DNA of 64,000 nt from Pediococcus inopinatus (lineage in GTDB: Bacteria > Bacillota > Bacilli > Lactobacillales > Lactobacillaceae): the NCBI RefSeq assembly GCF_002982135.1, contig NZ_CP019981.1, positions 124,001 to 188,000 on the forward strand, read 5' to 3'. Numbering within the stretch: the stretch's first letter is position 1; each line of letters begins with the position of its first letter. The notes below the pieces were generated by a model. The model did no database searches. It was not told the DNA's origin and saw nothing but the letters and a program-made list of their open reading frames with translations. The position numbers and the translations under genes were made by a program. Shown here in pieces: positions 8,926-16,455 of the stretch.

Positions 8926-9055
8926 TGAGTGGATTGAAGCGGTAGTGAGTGAGATAAAGCGTTAAAGGCCGGAATATAACTGTCCTGGATGCGGGATTGC
9001 AATCCCGCTGGAAGGATAGTTATATTCCGGCCTTTGCTTTGTCGAGCTGTCCTAA
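8925..9055 (+). repeat. Palindromic intergenic element, copy C plus a partial start
   Basis: A 20-base partial start (8925-8944, GTGAGTGG...) is followed by a full copy from 8945. The arms AAAGGCCGGAATATAACTGT and the matching AGTTATATTCCGGCCTTT surround GCGGGATTGCAATCCCGC. The first G is the last base of the pepO TAG stop. The end is AGCTGTCCTAA. Confidence 0.8.
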
Positions 9056-9059
9056 GGAA

Positions 9060-9157
9060 GTGAGTGAAACAAGTTGGTAAAAAGAGACGCATAAGTGTGA
9101 CGGATGCGGGATCGCAATCCCACGGTAGGCATGCTTATATTTTTTGTGCTGTCCTAA
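9060..9157 (+). repeat. Palindromic intergenic element, copy D (damaged arm)
   Basis: Left half GTGAGTGAAACAAG and AAAAGAGACGCATAAG is intact, but the right arm is replaced by ATTTTTTGTG before CTGTCCTAA, so the outer stem cannot form. It is a near duplicate of copy E. Confidence 0.75.
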
Positions 9158-9161
9158 GGAA

Positions 9162-9272
9162 GTGAGTGAAACAAGTTGGTAAAAAGAGACGCATAAGTGT
9201 GACGGATACGGGATGGCAATCCCGCTGGAGGCGTGCTTATGCGTCTCTTTTTGACTTGTTGAGCTGTCCTAA
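9162..9272 (+). repeat. Palindromic intergenic element, copy E
   Basis: Complete copy with arms AAAAGAGACGCATAAG and CTTATGCGTCTCTTTT, core CGGGATGGCAATCCCG, end GAGCTGTCCTAA. Its first 50 bases match copy D almost exactly, indicating local duplication. Confidence 0.8.
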
Positions 9273-9299
9273 AAACAGTGCATAAAATTCCCAGGAATA

Positions 9300-9345
9300 A
9301 AAAAACACCAACCAATCATTTTTAAAGTGATCAGTTGGTGTTTTT
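9300..9345. terminator. Bidirectional terminator
   Basis: AAAAACACCAACcAATCA pairs with TGATcAGTTGGTGTTTTT. It closes the leftward lipoprotein gene and any read-through from pepO. Confidence 0.8.
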
Positions 9346-9357
9346 AGATACCAAAAT

Positions 9358-10323
9358 TTATTTAGTAATATAAATATAAAGGTGAGTGGTTGAATAACCG
9401 ACTGCAAATTTGACACCGTTAGATTTAATCACGTTAGTGGCAGTCGAAGTACTGCTACTATTTTTTGCATCTTTTTGTAATTTTTCAAATTGTTTCATAA
9501 CTGACTTATAGTTTGCGCCTAATTCATTAGATAATAGCGCAAAAACAGTTCCAAAATCTTTTTGACCATCTTTTTGTTTCATGGCTTTTACAGGCACGAT
9601 AAGGGTCAAGCCCATTAAGTTCTTGTCCTGATAGTTGGCCCGAACGGTGTAATTGTGTTGGGTAATCACATTTTTTACACCATTTGATAAGGTAGTAGGT
9701 AATAATTTATCTTTGTTTTCTTTCTTAGCGGTTGCCATTGCAGCCTGGACTTCTTTGCCTTCTTTTTGAAGGGCAGTCATTTCTTTTGCTTGGGCCTGTA
9801 ATTTTGCAAGAGCAGCCTTTTGTTGGGATGCAGGAAGCTTAGCAATCGCTGCTTTGGCTTTAGCTGCTGAAGTTGTTGTCGATGAACTAGCCTTAGCCTT
9901 TTTTTCAGCTGCCGCTAAATCCTTAGCTTTCTTTTGATCAGCTTTTGATAGAGACATCCCAATGACTGCCTGGTTATAGCTAGCGGAAATTGTTTTGTAT
10001 TTGCCAAGCGCCTTGGTTTTATTAATAGTAACTTTTTTAGTGATGACGTCAGAATCTTTTTGAGATGTAACGACAACAGTTTGCTGCTTAGTTTTAGCGG
10101 GAACTTCGATTATATAAGCACCATCAGTATTTTTGACAGCCTTTTTTGATTGGTTATCAATTTTGTAACTTATTTTGGCATTTTTACTCGTCTTTCCTTT
10201 AATGACGGCTACCATTCCACTCGGCGTTTTCGTGGATGCGCCAACGGATAATTTATGATTGCCACAACCAGCTAACGTGGCGAGCGCCAATAGACCAATA
10301 ACCCCAGTTAAAAACTTTTTCAT
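9358..10323 (-). CDS. Putative lipoprotein, coiled-coil middle
   Basis: A 321-residue surface lipoprotein of unknown function. Residues 1-20 are a type II signal peptide with lipobox LATLAGCG; the Cys would be lipidated. Residues 25-105 look like a beta-rich domain (KISYKIDNQSKKAV). Residues 120-195 are a long charged Ala/Lys helix, probably coiled coil (KADQKKAKDLAAAEKKAKAS). The C-terminal 110 residues form a second globular part. AAAGGATGG supports the ATG at 10323 over the upstream frame start. It stands alone, divergent from the purine permease. No catalytic motif is visible. Confidence 0.7.
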   Translation of the reverse strand: MKKFLTGVIGLLALATLAGCGNHKLSVGASTKTPSGMVAVIKGKTSKNAKISYKIDNQSKKAVKNTDGAYIIEVPAKTKQQTVVVTSQKDSDVITKKVTINKTKALGKYKTISASYNQAVIGMSLSKADQKKAKDLAAAEKKAKASSSTTTSAAKAKAAIAKLPASQQKAALAKLQAQAKEMTALQKEGKEVQAAMATAKKENKDKLLPTTLSNGVKNVITQHNYTVRANYQDKNLMGLTLIVPVKAMKQKDGQKDFGTVFALLSNELGANYKSVMKQFEKLQKDAKNSSSTSTATNVIKSNGVKFAVGYSTTHLYIYITK

Positions 10324-10488
10324 AATGTACCATCCTTTAATTTTACGTTTATACGTGCCCAATATGACACGCTGTCATAAACATGAATTATACACCCTTA
10401 TTATAAGAAATACGAGAGCCAATCATCTGAATTTTAAATAAATTTAGATTGCTTTTTTAAACCATTTGCAAATGTAAAATAATATAAA

Positions 10489-10553
10489 GTTTGTGTTTTA
10501 CTTTGAAACGATTTTATAGTAAGATATATATTGTGGTTTTGATAGTAAAACAC
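10489..10553 (+). promoter_or_regulatory. Permease promoter flanked by 10-bp inverted repeat
   Basis: TTGAAA (10503-10508), 16-base spacer, TATATA (10525-10530). The promoter is bracketed by GTGTTTTACT (10493-10502), touching the -35, and AGTAAAACAC (10544-10553). The right arm continues into ACGAACAAAC, which partly resembles a PurR box. The layout suggests an operator pair. Confidence 0.5.
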
Positions 10554-10608
10554 GAACAAACATATAGAGCTAATTTGAAATTAGCAAGGCTAAGGGAGAA
10601 ATGCAGTT

Positions 10609-11922
10609 ATGGGAGAAAAGATTAAGAATTATTTTGAGATCGATCAGTTACATACAACCGTGAAACGGGAAATCTTGGCAGGATTTACCACGTTCATCTC
10701 AATGGCCTACATTTTATTTGTGAATCCAAGTGTCTTGGGAGCTTCAGGAATGGACAAAGGGGCTGTGTTTACAGCCACAGCCTTAGCTAGTGCGTTGGGT
10801 TGTTTCTTGATGGGAGTGCTTGCTAAATATCCAATTGCAACAGCACCAGCATTAGGAATTAACGCTTTTTTCGCTTATTCAGTTTGTATCGGGATGAAGA
10901 TTCCTTGGCAAACAGCATTGGCCGGCGTTTTTGTTGCTTCGTTGATTTTTATTGTCATTACAATTTTTAAATTACGTGAAATGATTATTAATGCCATTCC
11001 TGCAGATTTGAAATACGCGATTTCTAGTGGGATTGGGTTGTTTATTGCTTTTATTGGTTTACATGATGGTGGTTTGATCGTCGCTAATAAATCGACAGTG
11101 GTTGGTTTAGGTTCATTGGGAGTTGCCACAACCTGGTTAACAATTTTTGGTTTAATTTTAACTGCAATTTTAATGGTTCGTCGTGTACCAGGTGGAATTT
11201 TTATTGGTATGGCAGCAACTGCAATATTAGGTTTGCTAACTGGTTTGATTAAGGCACCAGCCCAATGGGTATCAGCTGCTCCAAGTTTGAAACCAACATT
11301 TATGGTTGGCGTACGACATATTGGTGATATTAATACAGTCCAATTATGGGTGGTTGTTTTAACATTCTTATTGGTTACTTTCTTTGATACAGCTGGTACC
11401 TTGGTTGGTTTAGCACAGCAAGCTGGATTTATGAAAGATAATAAAATGCCACGAGTTGGTAAAGCTTTGATGTCAGATTCGACTGCAATGTTGGCTGGTT
11501 CAGTCTTTGGAACTTCACCAGTTGGCGCGTATGTTGAATCTTCAGCCGGAATTGCCGTTGGTGGTCGTTCTGGATTAACGGCTGTGACAACCGGAGTATT
11601 GTTTATCTTGGGATTATTCTTCTCACCAATGTTAGCTGTTGTCACGAGTCAGGTAACAGCACCAGCGTTGATTATTGTTGGGGTATTGATGGCACAATCC
11701 ATGAAACATATTGCTTGGGAAAAAATGGAAATTGCCATTCCAGCATTTTTGATTTTGATCGGAATGCCATTGACGTATAGTGTTTCGGATGGGATTGCCC
11801 TTGGGTTTATTACGTACCCAATTACAATGATTGCTGCAAAACGAGGTAAGGAAGTGCATCCGATTATGTACGGATTGTTCTTCGTGTTTATCTTCTTCTT
11901 GTATATTTTGAACAAAGGCTAG
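10609..11922 (+). CDS. Purine (guanine/hypoxanthine) permease, AzgA-like NCS2
   Basis: A 437-residue, roughly 12-14-segment transporter of the AzgA/PbuG branch of NCS2 permeases, which import hypoxanthine, guanine or adenine with protons. Diagnostic stretches are GFTTFISMAYILFVNPSVL near the N-terminus, PALGINAFFAYSV, and FFDTAGTLVGLAQQAG in the middle. The ribosome binding site is GGGAGAAATGCAGTT. Which base is preferred cannot be read from sequence. No purine riboswitch was found upstream; a possible PurR-type operator is. Its TAG stop runs into palindromic element F. Confidence 0.9.
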   Translation: MGEKIKNYFEIDQLHTTVKREILAGFTTFISMAYILFVNPSVLGASGMDKGAVFTATALASALGCFLMGVLAKYPIATAPALGINAFFAYSVCIGMKIPWQTALAGVFVASLIFIVITIFKLREMIINAIPADLKYAISSGIGLFIAFIGLHDGGLIVANKSTVVGLGSLGVATTWLTIFGLILTAILMVRRVPGGIFIGMAATAILGLLTGLIKAPAQWVSAAPSLKPTFMVGVRHIGDINTVQLWVVVLTFLLVTFFDTAGTLVGLAQQAGFMKDNKMPRVGKALMSDSTAMLAGSVFGTSPVGAYVESSAGIAVGGRSGLTAVTTGVLFILGLFFSPMLAVVTSQVTAPALIIVGVLMAQSMKHIAWEKMEIAIPAFLILIGMPLTYSVSDGIALGFITYPITMIAAKRGKEVHPIMYGLFFVFIFFLYILNKG

Positions 11923-12031
11923 TGAGTGAGACAAGTCGGTAAAAGGCCGGAAATAAGTGTGCTGGATGCGGGATCGCATCCCGCGGGAAGCATACTTATT
12001 TCCGGCCTTTTGACTTGTCGAGCTGTCCTAA
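11922..12031 (+). repeat. Palindromic intergenic element, copy F
   Basis: Begins with the G of the permease TAG stop (TAGTGAGTGAGAC). Arms AAAAGGCCGGAAATAAGT and ACTTATTTCCGGCCTTTT; the core has lost one base (GCGGGATCGCATCCCGC). Ends AGCTGTCCTAA. Confidence 0.8.
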
Positions 12032-12039
12032 GGCTTAGC

Positions 12040-12129
12040 GAAGAGGTGCAGGTAAGGGAAGTATGCGGGATCGCAATCCCGTTGGAAGCATACTTATTTC
12101 CGGCCTTTTGACTTGTTAAGCTGTCCTAA
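12040..12129 (+). repeat. Palindromic intergenic element, copy G (left arm lost)
   Basis: Core GCGGGATCGCAATCCCG and right half up to TTAAGCTGTCCTAA match copy F, but the left outer arm is replaced by unrelated sequence, so only the inner hairpin can form. Confidence 0.7.
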
Positions 12130-12224
12130 GTAAGGCTTAGCGGTAAATGACTAAAAGGTAAAAACTTATGGAATAAAAGATGGTTCACATGTAAAATGGC
12201 AGTCAGAATTTAACGCTTTTCTCT

Positions 12225-12497
12225 TCATTTTTTTGTCGTGTTAGTATCATTACTAAAATTAGTGACAGAAGTTTTTCTTGGATTGAATTTTTTGGTAGTA
12301 GATGACGACTTTTTATCAGGAACTGACCACGTGTGTGCCCACCATGCGGCATTAGTGCTATCTTGTTTACTGGAGCTAACAACATTAGTGTCAAAGGAGG
12401 CCTTGTGTTTGCTATACGATGATAAACTGATAAATATTAAACATACCAGTACTAAACCAACAATAGATAAAGTAAGATAACGTAATTTTTTTTTCAT
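12225..12497 (-). CDS. Small membrane-anchored or secreted protein, 90 aa
   Basis: I do not recognise this protein. An N-terminal KKKLR is followed by one hydrophobic segment (YLTLSIVGLVLVCLIFISLS), then a hydrophilic Ser/Thr/Lys/Asn-rich tail of about 60 residues with AAWWAHTW in the middle. It is either a secreted peptide with a signal sequence or a single-pass membrane protein with an outside tail. AGAGGAAG precedes the ATG at 12497, which rules out the longer frame. Confidence 0.55.
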   Translation of the reverse strand: MKKKLRYLTLSIVGLVLVCLIFISLSSYSKHKASFDTNVVSSSKQDSTNAAWWAHTWSVPDKKSSSTTKKFNPRKTSVTNFSNDTNTTKK

Positions 12498-12539
12498 GTT
12501 AAACTTCCTCTCTGCAATTACTGAGCATGCATCCAAAAG

Positions 12540-12879
12540 TCAGCTTTCGAAAACGCTTTAAATGACTATATTATATACCCGAATGAGTAGATGAGCGTAC
12601 TTTTAGTTTCATTTAGTTCAAGTTATCGGTGAACGTTATGCATTACTTCTTATTTTTGAATCGTTTTGCTTGCCTTTAATTCTATTTTAGTGTTAGTATT
12701 CAAAATAGTAGTTACAAATGCAAGTACAGTAACTACAGCTAACAAAGGTAGTTGGTACGACATATCATTTTTGAAGGGAAGAACGCGGCTGCAGCAAAAG
12801 ATATTCATTTTGAAGCATTGATATTTCGTATCTCATTCTAATCCTTTGTTGAGAAACAATAAGGAAAGAAGGTTTTACA
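12540..12879. other. Gene-poor stretch
   Basis: No well-supported gene. A 37-codon minus-strand frame (12650-12763) encodes a hydrophobic peptide but has no ribosome binding site. A cre-like AAAACGCTTT lies near 12548, upstream of the small membrane protein gene. Confidence 0.4.
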
Positions 12880-13059
12880 ATGAGATTTGGAAATTTTAGT
12901 AATCGTGATTATCGCATTGCTTTGGATACAGAAACACAATTATTCTGGGCAAGTGAAAAACGCGATCCAAATATTAAAGCCAGTGGTGTGACAATCACTG
13001 AAGCACTTAACAAGTTAAACGAAAAAACTAATGGTCTAGTACAACAGTACGCAAACTAA
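12880..13059 (+). CDS. Small soluble protein, 59 aa
   Basis: A short gene with a good ribosome binding site (AAGGAAAGAAGG, spacing about 7). It starts MRFGNFSNRDYRIALDTETQ and ends LVQQYAN. The composition is globular and soluble, with no membrane segment. I do not know a family for it. A long hairpin terminator follows (13121-13177). Frame, start signal and terminator together make it a likely real gene; function unknown. Confidence 0.6.
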   Translation: MRFGNFSNRDYRIALDTETQLFWASEKRDPNIKASGVTITEALNKLNEKTNGLVQQYAN

Positions 13060-13116
13060 TAAGAAATTCGAGGTCTAGCAATTTTGGATGCTAATGATTC
13101 CGTTTCGGATAACGTG

Positions 13117-13146
13117 TTCGATTCCTCTAGGATAAGTTGATACAAT
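13117..13146 (+). promoter_or_regulatory. Candidate rnhA promoter inside a terminator hairpin
   Basis: TTCGAT (13117-13122), 18-base spacer, extended -10 TGATACAAT with TACAAT at 13141-13146. The -10 sits in the loop of the 13121-13177 hairpin; rnhA starts only 27 bases after that hairpin, so there is no other room for a promoter. Confidence 0.4.
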
Positions 13147-13177
13147 GGTATTAAACTTATCCTAGAGGAATTTTTTT
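13121..13177 (+). terminator. Strong terminator upstream of rnhA
   Basis: ATTCCTCTAGGATAAGTT pairs perfectly with AACTTATCCTAGAGGAAT (18 bp), followed by a run of T. Confidence 0.85.
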
Positions 13178-13203
13178 ATACATATGAATTGGAGAAAACT
13201 AAC

Positions 13204-14067
13204 ATGGCAAGTAAGAAAAAATTTTACGCAGTCGCAAAAGGCAAGCAAACCGGTATTTTTACGGACTGGAACGAGACTAAGGCAATGATCGATGGTTTTC
13301 CTGGGGCAAGATACAAAGGGTTCACAACGGAAGCTGAGGCCCGTCAATGGTTAGATGATGGTGGGACAATTACGAAAAAAACAGTTTCTAAAAAAATAAC
13401 TCCTGCCCCAAGCCAACAACCAAATGATTCCGACCTTGTGGTGTATACAGACGGTGGATCCCGAAATACGGGGAATGTGAATGGCGGACACGTTAAGAAA
13501 CAGGATAAAGCAGCTTGGGCATATTTGATTAATTTAAATGGTCAACAAGTCTCGGATTCTCAAGGTGAGTTTGGCGCAACGAATAACCGCATGGAAATCA
13601 TGGCGTTGATTCGTGCCTTGGAATGGCTGGAAGCCAATCGAAAACAAACGGCTGCTATTTCAATTGTGACGGATTCCCAGTATGTTTTAAATGCGATTCA
13701 AAAGCACTGGATAGCTGGCTGGAAACGGCGCGGCTGGAAACGTGGAACGGGGCAACCATTAGCTAACAGCGAGTTGTGGCGACAATTGGACGGGCTTTTA
13801 CCTAAGTTCAGTCATTTGCAGTTTCATTGGACAAAAGGCCACGCCACTAATGAAGGCAATGTTTTTGTGGATCATTTATTAAATCAAACGATGGATAAAA
13901 TGAGTGGTACACAACGACAATCAGTTGCTAGTAAGCCCGTTATGTCCCAAACAACTCCGAAATCTCCAAAAAAAGTGCAACAAAAAAGCGTCCCGACTTC
14001 AGATGCACAAAAGTCACTGGACGCGATTAAAAAAAGTTTAGAAAAATTGGAATGGTACAACGACTAA
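13204..14067 (+). CDS. rnhA: Ribonuclease HI with hybrid-binding domain
   Basis: A 287-residue enzyme degrading the RNA strand of RNA-DNA hybrids. Residues 5-50 form the N-terminal hybrid-binding domain (KKFYAVAKGKQTGIF ... ARYKGFTTEAEA). Residues 77-232 form the RNase H fold with Asp83 (YTDGGS), Glu131 (NNRMEI), Asp157 (VTDSQY) and Asp223. The C-terminal 55 residues are a basic, low-complexity extension. TTGGAGAAAA sets the ATG at 13204. It overlaps the convergent acetyltransferase gene by four bases. Confidence 0.93.
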   Translation: MASKKKFYAVAKGKQTGIFTDWNETKAMIDGFPGARYKGFTTEAEARQWLDDGGTITKKTVSKKITPAPSQQPNDSDLVVYTDGGSRNTGNVNGGHVKKQDKAAWAYLINLNGQQVSDSQGEFGATNNRMEIMALIRALEWLEANRKQTAAISIVTDSQYVLNAIQKHWIAGWKRRGWKRGTGQPLANSELWRQLDGLLPKFSHLQFHWTKGHATNEGNVFVDHLLNQTMDKMSGTQRQSVASKPVMSQTTPKSPKKVQQKSVPTSDAQKSLDAIKKSLEKLEWYND

Positions 14068-14588
14068 ACGGATTTGGAGATTGAAAAACTTAAAGTGTTT
14101 TTCCCACCGGGATAGGTTGGATCAATTTCAAAGCCGGTTTTCTTTAAGACCGTGATTGCTGGTGTGTTGGCCTGCTTTGCGACCGCATATAAAGTTGTTA
14201 AACCCAACTCATTAAAGGCAAATTCTGTCATATGTTGAAGAATTTCGGTCATGATGCCATGATTTTGTTGATTGGGAAGGATTTCAAACCGAATTTCTGC
14301 GGCCGTTTTGGGGTCATTAAAATTCCAAATGCAAAAAGTTCCCAAAAATTCATCAATTTTACGATCGGAGATTCCCCATAACAAAGAGTCGTTGTTCATG
14401 ATCAGACGCATGGCTTGATTCACGTAATCAACAGTATCTTGGATCGTGGGATCAATTGTCCGATCACTCATTTTGGCGATGTTTTCGTCATGGCGCAGCG
14501 TATAAATATCTTTAACTTTTGTGGCTGTAAGCCAATCCAGAGTGAAATGGGGGGTCAGGATTGGGCGATATTTTTCGAATTTTTCCAT
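14064..14588 (-). CDS. GNAT acetyltransferase, RimJ/RimL-like
   Basis: A 174-residue N-acetyltransferase of the Acetyltransf_3 type. The N-terminal half has LRHDENIAKMSDRTI. The fold core includes WGISDRKIDEFLGTFCIWNF, then EIRFEILPNQQNHGIMTEIL, where the acetyl-CoA loop has QNHG in place of QxxGxG/A. The closing motif is AKQANTPAITVLKKTGFEID. Substrate unknown; relatives acetylate ribosomal-protein N-termini or small amines. Its stop overlaps the rnhA stop. Confidence 0.85.
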   Translation of the reverse strand: MEKFEKYRPILTPHFTLDWLTATKVKDIYTLRHDENIAKMSDRTIDPTIQDTVDYVNQAMRLIMNNDSLLWGISDRKIDEFLGTFCIWNFNDPKTAAEIRFEILPNQQNHGIMTEILQHMTEFAFNELGLTTLYAVAKQANTPAITVLKKTGFEIDPTYPGGKNTLSFSISKSV

Positions 14589-14728
14589 GGTTACTCCTTT
14601 TAATTTTCTTTTCAGTTTAAACGTATAACTCTAGCATAAAGCATTTTTGTGAAGTTCCAAGTAAATATGCTTGGTGTTTTGCGATTAAGCGATTACAATG
14701 AAGAAAAATCGAATTGGAGGGCGTCATA

Positions 14729-15109
14729 ATGAATATTAAATTTGATTCGGCATCTGCAGAAAAAATTCAAGCTCATTTGGATGACAATAAACGTTTATTA
14801 TTAACTTTTGAAGATGGGGTGGGAGACTATTCCCAACATGCGATGATTCATATGCAAGTCCAGTTTACCATTAATATTGTAGCTAAGGATATGCCGGTAA
14901 CCGGCTATAACGAGACTGTGCAGTCTAACATTGGTGATTTATTAATTAAGGATTACTCAACTGATGATTTGGAAGAAAATATGACGATGAAATTCAACAG
15001 CCATCTTGGAACTTTGCAACTAAGCGGAGATGGTGGTGCCATTGACGATAACGTTGGTTTTATTGATTTTACGGACAAAAATGGAATTAAAAATAATCCG
15101 GCAAGATAA
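14729..15109 (+). CDS. HesB/IscA-like (Fe-S biosynthesis domain) protein
   Basis: A 126-residue protein resembling the lactobacillus branch of the Fe-S_biosyn (HesB-like) domain, as in B. subtilis YqkB. The pattern is an N-terminal helix with AEKIQAHLDDNKRLLLTFEDG, then a beta-rich core ending GTLQLSGDGGAIDDNVGFIDF. The cysteines of true IscA/SufA carriers are absent, so cluster binding is doubtful. TTGGAGGGCG sets the ATG at 14729. It is unlinked to the suf operon at 53.7-59.1 kb. Confidence 0.6.
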   Translation: MNIKFDSASAEKIQAHLDDNKRLLLTFEDGVGDYSQHAMIHMQVQFTINIVAKDMPVTGYNETVQSNIGDLLIKDYSTDDLEENMTMKFNSHLGTLQLSGDGGAIDDNVGFIDFTDKNGIKNNPAR

Positions 15110-15139
15110 AGTTTTTTTCTAATTTAAATAATTAACTGG

Positions 15140-15176
15140 CAACCACACTTGTTTAAAAACTTGGGTGGTTGTTTTT
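15140..15176 (+). terminator. Terminator
   Basis: CAACCAC pairs with GTGGTTG and a T5 run follows. Confidence 0.65.
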
Positions 15177-15250
15177 GGCTGTCTTCAAGCATTGTCACGT
15201 CTGCACAACTCTTGTAGAATGAAGAGACGTACTACTTGGAGGTGTGTGAA

Positions 15251-16444
15251 ATGGATGATCGAACAAAACAAAAATTTAGTTGGCCATTATTCTTTAGCCC
15301 ATTTGTGTCGCGACTAGGAGATGCGCTCTTTATTTTTGGGCTAAACTGGTTTATTGTCCGAGCTACCGGTCACGCCTCCTTGCTAGGGATTGTGCAAGGA
15401 ATCGGGGGAATTGTTTTAGTGGCAGGTGATTTATTTGCTGGTCCGTTGGTTGATAAATATAATCGGAAACTCGTTATGTTACTTGCTGATCTCGTTAGTT
15501 TCCTCGCGTGTTTAATTATGGCCGGGATTATGGATGTCAACGAGCCGGTATTTTACCAATTAGTTTTGTTAACTTGCATCATTGATATTGGGTTGGCATT
15601 TAACTTTCCAGCTGCTAAAGCGGTAATTCCAGAAATCATTCGCAGTGATAAATTGTCGGTATTTAATTCTTGGTCAAACACGGGCCTGACCCTGGCAGAT
15701 ATCATTGCGCCATTGTTTGGTGGCTTCTTACTGACCTTGCACTGGATTAATTTTCGGTCCTTTTTATTTATCAATGCCGGTTCATTTTTGTTATCCTTTA
15801 TTTTGACTTTGGCACTGAAGTACAAGCCGGAAAAAGACCATACTAAAGAATCAATGCCGATTTTAGAGAGCTTGGCCAAGGGTTTGGCATACGTTCGAAA
15901 TAAACGAGACGTGTTCCAGCTGATTATTTTTGACGCGTTTTTAGCCGCCATGTACGCCGGCTACACACTGTTACTTCCTTATGACGTGGATCGCTATTAT
16001 AACGGCGATGAGAAATTATATAGTTATGTCTTGACGTTGATAGCTGTGGGCGGTATGCTGGGAGGCCTATCTTTAGTTTTAAATAAACATAAACCAAAAA
16101 TTAAAACGAATTATCAGGATGCTTTTATTTTAGCAATCATTTTGATATTGACCGGCGTTTGGGTTAATTATGGGTTGTTGTTAATTTCTGCATTTGGTTA
16201 CGGATTTTATACTTCACGAATGGGAATCCGCATGATGACCATTGTTCAAGATTTGACAGATGTGGCCTTTTTAGGCCGGGTTTTTTCGATTTGGTTTCTC
16301 TGTTTTGACAGTATGCATCCATTCGGGTCGTTTGTCTTCGGATTCATTTCTGATTGGTTTAATCATGGAACATTTTTCGTGCTTGGAGGATTAGTTCTCT
16401 TGGGCTTGTTGGTTGTATATATAATGAGAAGAAATTCAGATTAG
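15251..16444 (+). CDS. MFS transporter (drug-efflux-like)
   Basis: A 397-residue major facilitator with about 12 transmembrane segments. The first helix is FVSRLGDALFIFGLNWFIV, and the loop 2-3 motif GPLVDKYNRKLVMLLADL corresponds to the MFS motif A. The arrangement resembles the MFS_3/enterobactin or macrolide-efflux-like exporters common in Firmicutes. Substrate unknown. GGAGGTGTGTGAA sets the ATG at 15251. The next gene starts 11 bases after its stop, so the two are probably co-transcribed. Confidence 0.85.
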   Translation: MDDRTKQKFSWPLFFSPFVSRLGDALFIFGLNWFIVRATGHASLLGIVQGIGGIVLVAGDLFAGPLVDKYNRKLVMLLADLVSFLACLIMAGIMDVNEPVFYQLVLLTCIIDIGLAFNFPAAKAVIPEIIRSDKLSVFNSWSNTGLTLADIIAPLFGGFLLTLHWINFRSFLFINAGSFLLSFILTLALKYKPEKDHTKESMPILESLAKGLAYVRNKRDVFQLIIFDAFLAAMYAGYTLLLPYDVDRYYNGDEKLYSYVLTLIAVGGMLGGLSLVLNKHKPKIKTNYQDAFILAIILILTGVWVNYGLLLISAFGYGFYTSRMGIRMMTIVQDLTDVAFLGRVFSIWFLCFDSMHPFGSFVFGFISDWFNHGTFFVLGGLVLLGLLVVYIMRRNSD

Positions 16445-16455
16445 GGGGTGTTTCG

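Noticed and set aside
10441..10608. Purine riboswitch before the purine permease
   Set aside because: The conserved aptamer elements (paired ends with GTTTCTACC-like core) are absent.
12650..12763. 37-codon hydrophobic minus ORF
   Set aside because: No Shine-Dalgarno sequence and no promoter visible; could be chance in AT-rich DNA.
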